NCBI GenBank assembly: GCA_022478985.1
Contig: JAKSZP010006620.1
Coordinates: 186,001 to 250,000 of the forward strand
Length of the DNA stretch: 64,000 nucleotides
From: Massospora cicadina
Lineage: Eukaryota > Entomophthoromycota > Entomophthoromycetes > Entomophthorales > Entomophthoraceae
Direction of reading: 5' to 3'
Part shown: in pieces, positions 10,441-20,789 of the stretch
Position numbering within the stretch: the stretch's first letter is position 1
Layout: every line of letters starts with the position of its first letter
Program-made: the position numbers and the translations under genes
The notes under the pieces: model-generated
The model's input: the letters and a program-made list of their open reading frames with translations, nothing else
Database searches by the model: none
Told to the model about the DNA's origin: nothing

Positions 10441-11937
10441 CTGAGCGTTAAAACTTACTTCCCACCTGATAGGTTGTCACTGTCAGCATTACTTTCTTAA
10501 AAAGTTATTAACACAATAAATTTAGTGAAAATAAAAAATTATTGATGTTTGTTCACACTTCATACTATAATTGGATTTATAGATCATAATAGAATGCAAC
10601 AATTCTGATATAAAGAACCACTTAACAAACTTAGTTATATTGAAACTTTAGTAATATAAATAATGTTTTAAAGTCACCTTACTATTTGACACCATATAAA
10701 ATATACTGTATAATTTATACCATATTTAATTTTTAATGCTTTACAAAACATGGTATAAGGAAACTGTCTATATTATCTAGGTATAAATTACCAACTTATG
10801 CTTCATGAACACACTGATATTAGTTAAATTATTATATCAACAGTTTTAGGGATATGAAATTCACAATAATATTTTGAATAACAAAGTAAAGATTTGGTCT
10901 TACCGCCCTAAGAACAATTGATCTATTTACTTACTTTATATCAAACTTATCTTTAGACTTTGGACCCACTTTGGATAAGCATAAGTATCAAGATAGAGGA
11001 TTTAATCAAATTTTTCCCCTATGGCAACATCTTTTTGCAGCTTTATTACTATCAACTTTGTTGGGCCACATTACTATAAAAAGTTACTATTGTTCTCTTG
11101 GGTTGTATTATCATTTTATGGTATTATAGAAGTTTTAGTTGATTACTCATCACCCTGCAGCTCTAAATCCTGACTCCCAAATTAAAATTTTTATACCTCA
11201 GCCATGGGGCCATGTAAGCTTAAATCACATATTTTTACCATCTACCATGCCCATGCCGGTGTAAACTCATTGTAAAAAAGATTTATTATCCTAGAACATT
11301 GACCAGCGTCTCATTCCTAATAAGCTGATTGTTATTAGTTTGTTTATGCGCTGATGCCTAGGCATAAGTTTTTAGTCTCTTCTGAACATTTATGAAAATG
11401 ACCAAATATTAAGTGTGTTTAAGTTATCAAGTAATTGGTACCAATGGGAATCTGGGATCTTAGTAGACATATAATGAAGGTATTGTCAATATGAAAGTAA
11501 TTTATTATAGGATTAGCTACTGAAGCATATCATGAGCAATACTACTAACCTGTAAGCCTCAGGCCACTTCAGTACTAGATACTACAGCGCGCTTCATTTT
11601 AGTCAGTAAAATTTTTTATGACTAGTAAGATTTTATTTCAGTAACAAGGTTTCATTATCATACAGAATAACTTTTTTTAAAGTGTGCAACTGACCTGTGG
11701 TTCTATAATTTGAGGGCAAAGAGACAATTTTAACAAAACATTATGCAACATATTTTTTTATGTAGAAGTGATTTTTAAGGGCCATTGTTCACTTAAAAAC
11801 TTACTATTGTAGATCATCATCAATAAAATTTAAGTTTATAGTATCTTATCTGCTATTACTTTATGGCGCAGTAAACGATGCATATGTCCTTTATTAAAGT
11901 ACCTTTTTGGGTAAAATTACAAGAAAATAGTTGTTTT
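10440..11937. other. AT-rich DNA without recognised genes
   Basis: The first part (to about 10560) should hold the mariner 5' end. The rest is AT-rich with no coherent ORF, RNA or repeat that I can identify. Confidence 0.4.
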
Positions 11938-12255
11938 AAAGATAAAATGACAAGGGGAGGATACCCCAGTGGTAGAGTAGGGACCTCTACTGCTGCCTCC
12001 CCAAGTTCGATCCCAGTAGTGAACTTTGGGTAGGGGATGATTATGACTGTGTTGGCATTGCGCACCAATGCCCTGAACTGAGATAGCAAATAGCAAAGGC
12101 GGTCCATGGAGTTCCTGGCCTATCATACGCCGCGCATGGAGGTTTTCCAGGTTTTATCCTTTTTTCCCATTTTCTTCACTTCCCCTCATTGGTGCAGTAT
12201 CATCCCCAGGTCAGCCCACCTCGAATAAAATTTAAATTTAAAGATAAAATGACAA
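11938..12255 (+). repeat. Target-site duplication pair around SINE1
   Basis: AAAGATAAAATGACAA occurs at 11938-11953 and again at 12240-12255, exactly flanking the SINE. A 16-bp perfect duplication is typical of LINE-machinery (target-primed) insertion. Confidence 0.9.
11954..12239 (+). mobile_element. SINE1, tRNA-derived
   Basis: The 286-bp insertion starts GGGGAGGATACCCCAGTGGT, containing a pol III A-box-like TACCCCAGTGGTAGAG, followed about 35 bases on by AGTTCGATCCC, a near-consensus B box, with tRNA-like spacing. An unrelated body follows, and the 3' end CCCCAGGTCAGCCCACCTCG plus AATAAAATTTAAATTT resembles the LINE tails in this window. Perfect 16-bp TSDs prove a retroposed insertion. 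It should be transcribed from its internal promoter; a T run in the body (about 12156-12165) could terminate transcription early. Confidence 0.9.
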
Positions 12256-12585
12256 ATATAGACACAAAGTATATATACATGCTAGCTAATACAAAACTAT
12301 TACCACCATGACCACCTAAAATATTTTGTTATCTTTTAGTAAAATTAGACTGTTTTTAATTTTCTTAGTGCTTTGAAGTACATTTTTTAGAAACAACAAA
12401 AAAATAAAATCATGTAATGCCCATACTTTCTTACTATAAACTCTCTGCATTATCTGTTATCTATTATATTATTGCCTCTTCTATTACTTTTATATATTTT
12501 ACTATATTGTCAATCCCCTAAAATATATATGCTGACGCCTTTGCATAGTTCACATAAAACTGAAAGAGTAAAAGGACCACAGTAG

Positions 12586-12981
12586 GACACCACCAATATG
12601 GCGTTGTTTAATCATAACTACCCCTAAACACAACATATAGAATCTTTTACTCATATGCTGTAAATAACCATGCAGAATTTGAGCTCACTCAGTATGTTAA
12701 GGCAATTTATTGTACAAGTCTCCATAACGGACATAATCTAGTCTTTTTCCACCTTCTGATACATACCACTGATGCCACCACTCCCTTTCTGTCTCCTCTC
12801 TTACATGCACTTAAACCACGCTGGACAGAAAACCCACAATTCCCCTTCCCCATCAGATATGGTTGCATATTCTGACTGCCAAGGCACTACATTGGTTTTT
12901 TTATTTTTGCTTTTATTTGGCCCCACCTGCAAATAAAAACGCGTGGACGCGCCCCATCTTGGGTTGGGCCCCATTAGTACT
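12586..12981 (+). mobile_element. Unfamiliar non-LTR retroposon (GTTGGG-tail family), copy 2
   Basis: The duplication TAAAAGGACCACAGTAG (12569-12585 and 12982-12998, 17 bp, perfect) brackets a 396-bp insertion. The 3' end reads CTTGGGTTGGGCCCCATTAG then TACT before the A-containing duplication. Just upstream, GCTTTTATTTGGCCCC matches CCTTTATTTGGCTC of copy 1. Residues encoded at about 12700-12875 (AIYCTSLH..., TDATTPFLSPLLHALK..., SPSDMVA) align with the C-terminal protein of copy 1 (8949-9167). It is 5'-truncated within that ORF. Confidence 0.8.
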
Positions 12982-12998
12982 TAAAAGGACCACAGTAG

Positions 12999-13559
12999 TC
13001 CTTTGTTAACAGTTCTTTAGTAAACGAGCCAAGGAGGAAAAAGTGTAGAACAATTTTAAACTTTTGCCCTAGGCTGTCATTACATGTTTTCAGGAGTATT
13101 AAGTTTCTAAAATACAGATCAAACTTTTTAAAAAAAGAAGCAGAGACAACAATACTAATGTGGCAAACTTTTTAAAAATTTTCTTGTTTTATTAAATGAT
13201 AGCTGTGTCAAAGAGTTTAAAATTGAAAAATTCCATTTCAAGATCTTGTATTAAGTATATAAGTTTTCTGGTGTCTATTGCAATCCATTTTCCCTAACAA
13301 CCTTTTGTATAATTATTTAATTAATTTTATATTTTATAAATTTTAGATAATGAAATGTTTCAGTACATTATGCCAATGTTAATCTAATAGATTAATTTGT
13401 TATGGATTACCTTGAACCGCAGCTCACTTTTTATATCTAATTGCAAAAGTTGCATTATATTTAAATCAACCTTATCTGAAGCCAGACTTTTCTTTCTGCT
13501 TGGCGTAACTCACTAACTTAATTTTTAATAAATGTAAGTAAAATAAATTCTAACTTCGC
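12999..13559. other. AT-rich DNA, nothing recognised
   Basis: No coherent ORF, RNA, repeat or TSD found in this AT-rich spacer between the two retroposons. Confidence 0.45.
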
Positions 13560-14069
13560 TAACGCCTACCAGTTCCCCAATGGCCTTAGATCCTCTGCTG
13601 GCTGCTCCAGGGTGATGCAGCAGCGTAACACCACCCAGCATTTTCCTTCTGGTTGTAAAACGCGCTCATACTGGATCATCAGTCCTTCCAATCCATAAGC
13701 CAGTTCTTTATGCCCTAATATCTTGATGTACACCTCGTTTATACTCAGATAGTGCCTTTGGACCCCTGATTCTCCCTCAGAGCAGCATGCATTTCAGCTT
13801 TAGGGCAAAATTGGTAATTTATTCCCATACAACGATAAACAGGTTACTGAATTTGCCCAGGCAGTAATGAAACGCACCAGATTCATTGACTTACACCCCT
13901 AAAAGGGGTAATATGACCTTGATTCCCCTGTAAAGCTGATGACGCCACTGCAGCTACTGTGCCCCTGGTATTCCAGGGCAACCCTCTCCCCACCACTCAT
14001 ACCTGGTTTCCCACAGACACCACTATGGTAGTTAATTTGTAGGGTTACCTTCCCATCTCCACCACCGCA

Positions 14070-14474
14070 GTGCTCTATCAGGAGCTTATGGTTGGTTTGG
14101 CCACCTATGGCTCTGTCACCATCCTTCAGTTTGAGGTCCCTAATGTGGCCACACGTCATGCAGGGCCTTGGGTGTTTGCCATGATACACCCAAACTTTAA
14201 TAAAATATCACAGTTGATCCACCCACATTCCAATCTCCCTTCTGCCCATGGCCATCAATTCTGGGCCCAAGTCAAGGGTGGTCGCACAATCTGTCTGGTC
14301 TGTTTCAAGTTAGATCACTTGAAACACACAAGCTCATCCTTGGCTACTTCAGACACATCTGAGCCCACCTCCACCAGCGCCAACCCACTGCCAGTCTCCC
14401 TGCGGCATTTTCTATGTGAGGTAACATCCTGCCTTCCCCTCCCCCAAATCCTATTGCTGGCACAGTTCCCATAG
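14070..14474 (+). pseudogene. LINE ORF1-like protein (LINE2)
   Basis: This 134-codon frame reads YQELMVGLATYGSV..., then a segment with FAMIHPNFNKISQLI, and VKGGRTICLVCFKLDHLKHT. The layout (a fold containing a Y-G motif, then a knuckle) parallels ORF1 of the full-length LINE (HLKDGLIIYGKI... followed by ICTHCDTFSHKAHAC). The knuckle is damaged: CxxCxxxxH is kept but the last Cys is missing. ORF1 proteins of this type bind RNA and form the LINE ribonucleoprotein. The frame is probably open upstream in a shifted register, and the downstream proline/serine-rich part has no recognisable domain. Confidence 0.6.
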
Positions 14475-15240
14475 CAGCCAATCAGGATCCTCCTCAACCA
14501 CACCCACACCCATCTCCGCCAATCAGGAAGCAGCTTGGACAAACGGTCAACCACATGCTTCTCCACATTTGCCAGCCAAACCTCAAACTTTTGCTGAAGT
14601 CCCAATCCAGTAATCAGAATCCCTGGGCCTTATTGGCTAAGGTTTCTGAACGAAAAAATTCATTGAACTGACTGCATTCACCCTAGAGCGCTTTTTACAA
14701 CCAGATTAAGATAACCAGTTCACCCATCTACAATGTATCCCTCAAATGATTCAGCACCATTCTATTATGATCATCAGCTCTCTGTCAAAGTAGTTGCCTC
14801 GCCTGACTGCCACCCTCTATGCAAAACTGTCACAAAGTAAGTGGCTATGATGGCCACTGGTGGTCCCCCTCTGTTATCCCAAATACATTTACCACAGCAG
14901 ATACGCAGGACCTCACTAAATTCCCTAACAACACCCACAAATCAATCATGAAAGTCATGGCAGTGGCAAAGAACCACTTAACCAAGATCGCCTGAACCAA
15001 CATTGCCACCTTCACAAGCAAACTGATGCATGACTCCAGGATGAATGATATATGTAAATCTACATCACTGCCTTTATGGTGGTGCATGGCGACTGGACTG
15101 GTCTCCCCTGGGAGATATCAAGCCCCATACTGCTGATCTCCCACGCCTTTACTTTCCACTTGGCCTGCACTTTGCTCACCAAAGATAATGCTGAGGAAAC
15201 GCCCTTTAGCTCCCCTCCCCTCCACTATGTTCATATAACA
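14475..15240 (+). other. LINE2 interior without readable protein
   Basis: GC-richer than flanking DNA but broken in all frames. No endonuclease or RT motifs are seen. It probably represents decayed ORF1-ORF2 sequence or 3' UTR. Confidence 0.35.
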
Positions 15241-15479
15241 GTTCGCCGTTGACAGCCTGGTTGGTTTGGTTTTGTTAGGTTTTGGAGCTGCTTTGTTTAT
15301 TTGACGTTTTGAACCACTTTTTATTATTTTCTTTTTGGTAATGTCCATCCCTGGTTGACTTACCTCAAAAAAACGTTATCTAGCGACTTAAATACTGTTA
15401 ATTAACAATTTAGTATGGTATCTATAAATCACATGGGTGCAACTTTTATACCCTTGAATTTTACACCTCATCCCGTAGC

Positions 15480-15494
15480 CCTAATTTTCATATT
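15480..15494 (-). repeat. Target-site duplication, 3' side of LINE1
   Basis: CCTAATTTTCATATT here is repeated exactly at 20775-20789 on the other side of LINE1. A 15-bp perfect duplication. Confidence 0.9.
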
Positions 15495-15747
15495 TAAATT
15501 TTAAATTTTAAATTTATTGTGGGGAAGGCCGACCATGGGACGGACACTTCCGAATATGACTCAGGACAGACAAACTTAGTACCAGGAGGCACCCCAGAGA
15601 AGCGATGCTATCTCTTGTTGCCAGCGGGAACGCCATTTATGGGGAGGGGGAGGGAACGTGTGAAGGGGCCGTAGCCACTATTGAGCACATGTGGAGGAAG
15701 GGGTCTGATTTGATGAACCAGACTGGGAACCAGGAGGAGACCAGCTG

Positions 15748-16716
15748 TCAGCGACGCGGTGGGAGGTATCCAAACATCCATGCTTGAAAGTGGTCCACCA
15801 AATGAGACTGGAATCTGTGGACAGTTTCTGGGAGGGTGGGGGTGGAGCCTGCGATGGCATCTAAGACAATCGTGTGGATGGTCCACATGGCGATTGCAAC
15901 CACCAGAGAACGGAGGGAGGGTGGAAGGGAGGAGGCCATTGATAGAGCAAACATATCTCTTGACAGACTGAAGGGATGCGTTTGATCCTGGCCCAGCAGA
16001 CGTTGAAATTCGCGCCATATCACTTTAGAGGTGGGGCACTTCTCCAGGCGGTGGAGCAGCGTTCCATACTGGCCACACATGACACAGGATGAGTGTAAAG
16101 CGTTTGAGCGCTCAGCTGTACAATACACCCGCCTCAGGCAGCGCCACACATGGGAGCAGACTTGAGGCTGCAACAGAGGATGGTGTGCATATTTCCAGAT
16201 AGTATTTTGGGTCTCAATGGAATAAGGGATGTCCATCATGTCCAGGTAGTCCACCCTGGATAGGACATGGGGACGAATGGGGATCACGCCATCATGGATG
16301 GGTAGCCCCTGTACCTCTTATGTGAACTGAGGAGAGGGGCGGCCTCTTTGGGTTGTATGTCCGCTAATACAAATTCTTCACTCTGCGCTTTGCATGGAGA
16401 GTAGGATTCGTTTGTAGTAGGTTTTAGTCCCGTGAGGACCTGTGGCCGATGTGTGTGATGCGAGGTATTTCATCAGGGAGTGGGGGTTTGATGGATTGTT
16501 GAGGCCCAAGGCTTGGGAGAAGTTGGAGCGGGCCGCGCAGGGCCAGTGTTGGGATGGGAGTGTAGGAGCGGTGACGGCCGCGATCCAGGTGCCCAGGATC
16601 TTGGCAGCATGGGCTTTGAAGTCAAGCAGGCCCATGCCACCTTGATGATGAGGGCCAAACATGACCTCTAGCTGTACTGGTGGAGGGCGGCCTGACCAAA
16701 GCCATCCTTGCAGCAA
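15748..16716 (-). pseudogene. LINE1 ORF2 C-terminal part with zf-RVT
   Basis: Two open blocks in the same frame as the RT: 16378-16716 (112 codons, LQGWLWSGRPPP..., the W-x-G region that follows the RT in L1-like elements) and 15748-16287 (179 codons). The latter has CVMCGQYGTLLHRLEKCPTS, a Cys-x2-Cys ... His ... Cys pattern characteristic of the zf-RVT domain at the C terminus of plant-type L1 ORF2 proteins. A TAA at 16777-16779 separates this part from the RT in frame, and between 16380 and 16290 the frame appears to shift out and back. The ORF ends at 15748 with LPPRR-stop. Confidence 0.85.
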
Positions 16717-16776
16717 GGCATACAGGGATTTGAAGAAGCTTAGGGAGAAGGGGATGGCGTGGGCTCTGAACCAGAC

Positions 16777-17934
16777 TTAGGATAGGAGCATAGAGTTGGC
16801 TAGAATAACCCTGCCAGTAAGGGTATTAGGGTGGGCTCTGAGAGAGGCGATTCGCTTCGTCAAGTTGTCCAGTATATGGCACTCCATTACTGCTGACGCG
16901 TATCCGCCTGCCTCCATCCACACGCCCAGATGGCGCACCGGTCCTATGGTAGGACGTGGCACAAAGGGGAGCACCAGTGGAGCGGTGTGTGTTGAGTTAG
17001 TAAGGCGTGGACGTGGGCGAGCAGATGAGCCAGGTTGGGAACTAATTGCTGGGGCCCAGCAGTTCTGAAACCGACCAAGGAGGATGATTTCAGTTTTGGA
17101 GGCGTTCAGTGTCACGTTGCTTACCCGGGAATATTCCTGGATGAGGGCTTCAAGCGCGCGTGCATCTTTATTATTAGACACCCCCACCACGCAATCATCT
17201 GCAAATGCCATCATTTTGACTGGGGTTTGGCCTGGCACATGGACCCCAGTGAGTTGGGCATTCACATTTTGCAGTAGTGGGTCAAGGCTGAAGTTGTATA
17301 AGAGTGGGCTGAGGGGGTCCCCTTGTCGCAAGCCCCTTTGAGGGCGGACTACTTCTGTTAGGAAGCCAGGGCCACGCACTGCCATTGTTGAAGATTCTGT
17401 GAGCAGCATCACCCAGTTGATGAAGCGGGGGAGTAGGCGGAATTGATGGAGGCAGGCCCTTAGGTATTCCCAGTTTACTCTATCATAGGCCTTTTGTTGG
17501 TCCAAGAATACCAGTGCCCCAGAGGCTGTGGACTGACATGCATTAGCCACGGAGTGCACGTTATCCCAAATTGACCTTCTGGGGATGAAACCGAATTGTT
17601 CTGGGGAGATGGTGGCAGATGCTACATTCCCTAAACAGTTAGCCATGATTTTTGTTAGGGTTTTGGTGTCTGTGTTTGTTAGAGAAATGGGGCGCCAGTT
17701 GGCTAAGTAAAGCTTATCCCCTTTCTTGAAGAGTGTGACAGTAAAGGCCTCATGTCCTCCTGGTAGGAGGCGCATTTCCAACAGGCTTTGGTTAAGTGAG
17801 GCGAGCAGCAATGGGGATATATATTTGAAATATTTTTTGTAGAACTCATATGGAATGCCATCTGAACCTGGGCATTTTTGGTTTGGTGCACTGCGAATGG
17901 CTGTCCATAATTCATTTGGAGTAATTAAATTCAT
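16777..17934 (-). pseudogene. LINE1 ORF2 reverse transcriptase domain
   Basis: An uninterrupted 385-codon stretch carries the L1-clade RT blocks in order: CPGSDGIPYEFYK, LFKKGDKLYLANWRPISLTN, ISPEQFGFIPRRSIWDNV, VFLDQQKAYDRVNW, GLRQGDPLSPLLYN and the catalytic FADDC (codons at 17194-17205), then LNASKTEI. These are the template/nucleotide-binding and catalytic residues needed for target-primed reverse transcription. FADD is common in LINEs, in contrast to the YLDD or YVDD of LTR elements. The stretch is bounded by in-frame stops that have appeared in the original ORF2 (the same frame runs from 19263 to 15748). Of all coding regions in the window this is the best preserved. Confidence 0.95.
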
Positions 17935-17970
17935 TATTTCTGGGTATTGGAAAACAGTGCAGATATGAGC

Positions 17971-19263
17971 TCAGTCAAGAAATTCCGCCACTTTGGCCAG
18001 CTGAATTGGTTCAGCTCGGTATAACTCATAGTAATATTTTTGCATTTTGATTGCCACTTCAGCCGGTGTGTCTGCAATGGAATTATTTAATCTTCGCACC
18101 TGTGTGCAGGCCACACTCTGGCATGGTGCAAAATTTTTTTTAAAGAAATATGCGGTGCACTTGTCACCTTTTGTGATGTGTGTGGCACTGTATTGAACAC
18201 AAACCTGATGTTTGTGTTGCCTTTCAAGTGCGTTAAGGTGGGCGGCTGCCTCTGCCCACTTCCAGCCCCATGCAGGGCTGTATCCTGTAGCTGGAATGTT
18301 GGACTCCAAGTGTGCCAATTCTGCCAGAGTGCGCGAGATAACTGCCAATGTGGCTCGTGAGCATCTGGAGGAGAGATGGCAAGAGTGGCAGATGGTGTCC
18401 TCTTTGAAAGTTGCCCATGTGGAAATGGGGTTCGCACAAAATGGTGCAACAAACTTTTTTGCCAAAGTTGCCTCTTCCATCCACGTGGAAAATCCTGGCG
18501 ACGCAAGCTCAGGGGGGCGGATTTTGACCAATGTGGGGCCTTAGCAACTGTGACAGGTAGGTGGTAGGTTATCAAGACCAGTTGGTGGTCGGAGAATTCC
18601 ATTTTCGTTGTTTTAAGTGGGAGATGTGGGGTTGGAATTTTGCCGGTGTTAGAATAAGGTTGATGCGGGTCATGGACCTTAATTGGCCATTGTGGATGTG
18701 GGGATGCGTCATGTTTTTGAGCAGCGGGGCATGTTGTGGCAGCGCATCCATTAACCCAAGGGTGGCCTTTAGAACGTGTAGTTCTATGTGCCCTGTGGGG
18801 CATGGGGTGAGGGAGGCCACCGGTCCATTGGTGAGGTTAGCCAACAGTTCATGTCGCCAACTAGAAAAGAATCAGGGGGTAGTGGGAGGGATTTGACTGA
18901 CGAGAAAAATACCTGACACTCGTGTGCACCATTTGGGGCATAGATGTTGATGATTGCGTGCACTACGTCGGCCCACAAAAAGGTGATGATGAGCACTCGG
19001 CCATTTAGGAATGTTTCTGAGGATGTGAATTTGAAAAAATTATTTTTCTGAATTAGCACCCCACAGTGCTTTGACCAAAAGGATAGGGATGGGAGGAGCA
19101 TTGTTTTCCAAGCTTCCTCAGAACCTCATGGACAGTGGGACTCCTGGATGGCTAGGATATCCACGGGTAAATTGTGTTGTAAAAAACTCAGTTTCCTAGC
19201 CTGGGACGGGGAGGCCTTGAGTCTGGCGATATTCAATGTCCCTAGAGTGAAGGTTTCCCCCAT
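17971..19263 (-). pseudogene. LINE1 ORF2 N-terminal part: AP-type endonuclease and linker
   Basis: The start is ATG at 19261-19263, chosen because the reading MGETFTLGTLNIARLK gives the beginning of an exonuclease-endonuclease-phosphatase fold. DILAIQESH (catalytic Glu), IINIYAPN, FLVGDMNCWL (GD-x-N) and, after frameshifts, MTRINLILT (family SRID-IY-S) and FSDHQLVLIT (catalytic SDH) follow in order. A TGA at 19126-19128 interrupts the frame, and at least three frameshifts occur between 18845 and 18530 (frame 0 to 1 to 2 to 0). The 186-codon stretch 17971-18531 is the linker to the RT. The domain would nick target DNA to prime reverse transcription. Confidence 0.88.
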
Positions 19264-19304
19264 CGCACCTTAGGTGCAAGGGGGTAGGCCCCCAGGCCCC
19301 CAGC

Positions 19305-20679
19305 CTATTCTAGGTCCCCACAGGCTTTCACAGCAGTGTGGGTGTTAGCAGCAACGCTATTGGAGTTTTTGTTGATTTTTGCAGAAAGAGTCGCGTTGGC
19401 TTTGGCCTTTGCTTTTTGTTTTCCCAACGTCGGACAAATTTTTTGCAGTGCGGATGAGTTTGGTGCACTGTCAAGCGGGTCAAAGATTTTTTTCAGTTGG
19501 GATAGGTCTCAAGTCAGTTTTGACCAGAGCTTGGGTGCAACAATTGGGTGAGATCAAATCTCCCATCGGATCCTCAGATTGAGTGGCCTGCTCAGCATGG
19601 GCTTCCCAATCTGATTGGATGATGGATTCCTGAGTTGCTTCTGCCGCGAAGGCCTCCATGTCCTCCTGGCGTTGTGAGTGTGGGATAGTGGTGGTGGCCT
19701 TGGCCGCTTCCTTGGCTGCAGCCCTATGGGCCTGCTTGGCCTTCTTCTGTTCCTGTGGGGAGATAGGCTTTACCAATAGGTAGCAGCCTTGTGCTCCCCA
19801 TGGAAAAGCCTCCTTGGTGCTTGCGGTTGGTTTGTAGTGCGCCTCTCCGTTGGCCATGGCCGCTGAGGGGTGCTCTTGGAATGTGACACCCTCCTTGATG
19901 GGGCATGCATGCGCCTTATGGCTGAACGTGTCACAGTGGGTGCAAATGGGGGGTGCGCTGTCCACGGTCACCCAGAATGGGTGGGTGGTATGCCCTGCGA
20001 TGTCAATAAAAGTGGAGTGTGGGATCTGGGTTAGATCCTTCGCGATCTCCTCAGTTGGGGTCAGAAATGCGATGGCTTTGCCAGTGCACAGGTGTGGCAT
20101 CAGCGTGAAGCATTGCATTTTGAAGGATTGTATTTTGCCATATATGATGAGACCATCTTTCAAGTGTTGTTCCAAAATGTCACGTTTTATGTAGTAGGCA
20201 AAAAGTCAAACGTGAAAAATTTTGTTTGATTTTGTCCTTCTGGTGCGTTTGGTTTCAATGACCCATTGCCCTTCGGGGAGGTTGACCACTATGCGCACTG
20301 CTGCAGCCTCGTCTGCTGCTTTTTTGCTTTCAAAACCTAGGTCCAGCCAACCGCGTGACATGGAGTGAGGCGCAACGTACACCGCAGTCATGAAAACTTT
20401 GTGTACATCTTCACAAAATTTTTCCCATAAGGCCATTTTTTGGATGTCCAGAAACACAAGGACTCCATATTCCACCAACAAGAGTGGTTGGGAGTGCGGC
20501 GTGTTGATGTACTGGTTGCATTGCACTTTCCAAGTGAGGATTTCTGGGGAAATTGTGACCGCCAGTTTTTTAAGATTTTTGTCTATTCCGCCAGATTCTC
20601 CGGGGCGTTTTTGAACGTTGGAGGCCGCGGGCCTTCCACCTGCTCCTCTTACCTTGCTTGCCCAACTGCTCCCTGACAT
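19305..20679 (-). pseudogene. LINE1 ORF1 (nucleic-acid-binding protein with CCHC knuckle)
   Basis: Start at 20679 (MSGSSWASKVRG). The frame is broken by a single in-frame TGA just below 20210 and continues in the same register to 19480, then by a shift to the next frame, which runs on through a lysine/alanine-rich tail to a TAG at 19305-19307. A knuckle, ICTHCDTFSHKAHAC (Cys-x2-Cys-x4-His-x4-Cys), lies in the middle, preceded by a fold reminiscent of the DUF4283-type N-terminal domain of plant-like L1 ORF1. An alanine/lysine/glutamine-rich region follows. About 450 residues in all. The expected role is binding LINE RNA. It ends about 40 bases before ORF2. Confidence 0.85.
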
Positions 20680-20774
20680 GGGCGCAGACTAATCTCCTCT
20701 GTGAGATTATCAAACTAAATTCAGTCTTGAATTGAATAGGTTACAAAAGTGTTTGCAATGAGAAAGAAAAGTCT

Positions 20775-20789
20775 CCTAATTTTCATATT
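20775..20789 (-). repeat. Target-site duplication, 5' side of LINE1
   Basis: CCTAATTTTCATATT, identical to 15480-15494; marks the 5' end of LINE1 at 20774. Confidence 0.9.

Larger units (their letters stand above)
13560..15372 (+). mobile_element. Degenerate LINE (LINE2), plus strand
   Basis: A GC-richer island with an ORF1-like frame (14070-14474) ends at 15372 in GTCCATCCCTGGTTGACTTA then CCTCAAAAAAA, the same 3' signature as the fragment at 1-153 and related to the full-length LINE tail. No RT is readable, so the copy is either internally deleted or a composite. The 5' limit is set by composition only, and I found no TSD. Confidence 0.55.
15495..20774 (-). mobile_element. LINE1: full-length L1-like non-LTR retrotransposon (about 5.3 kb)
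   Basis: Minus-strand element bounded by perfect 15-bp duplications. It has a short 5' UTR of about 95 bases, ORF1 (20679 to about 19305), a gap of about 40 bases, ORF2 (19263-15748) with endonuclease, RT and zf-RVT, and a 3' UTR of about 215 bases ending GTCCCATGGTCGGCC, AATAAA and a TTTAAA-rich tail. In sense orientation the target reads ATTT/AATATG, compatible with an L1-type endonuclease that nicks T-rich/A-rich junctions. Both ORFs carry stops and frameshifts, so it is no longer autonomous. Retention of the whole length with intact TSDs is unusual, since most LINE copies are 5'-truncated. Confidence 0.93.

Noticed and set aside
11954..12025. tRNA gene
   Set aside because: A and B boxes and a tRNA-like head are present, but the sequence continues into a SINE body and is bounded by 16-bp TSDs, so it is a SINE head, not a tRNA gene. 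The same applies to 22540-22611.
15608..16018. 136-codon overlapping frame in LINE1
   Set aside because: Shadow of the zf-RVT frame on the same strand. The frame 15748-16287 carries the Cys/His motif and is in register with the RT.
18087..18803. 238-codon frame in LINE1 as a separate gene
   Set aside because: Mostly a shadow. Only the short stretch near 18590 (FSDHQLVLIT) is genuine endonuclease sequence, reached through a frameshift.
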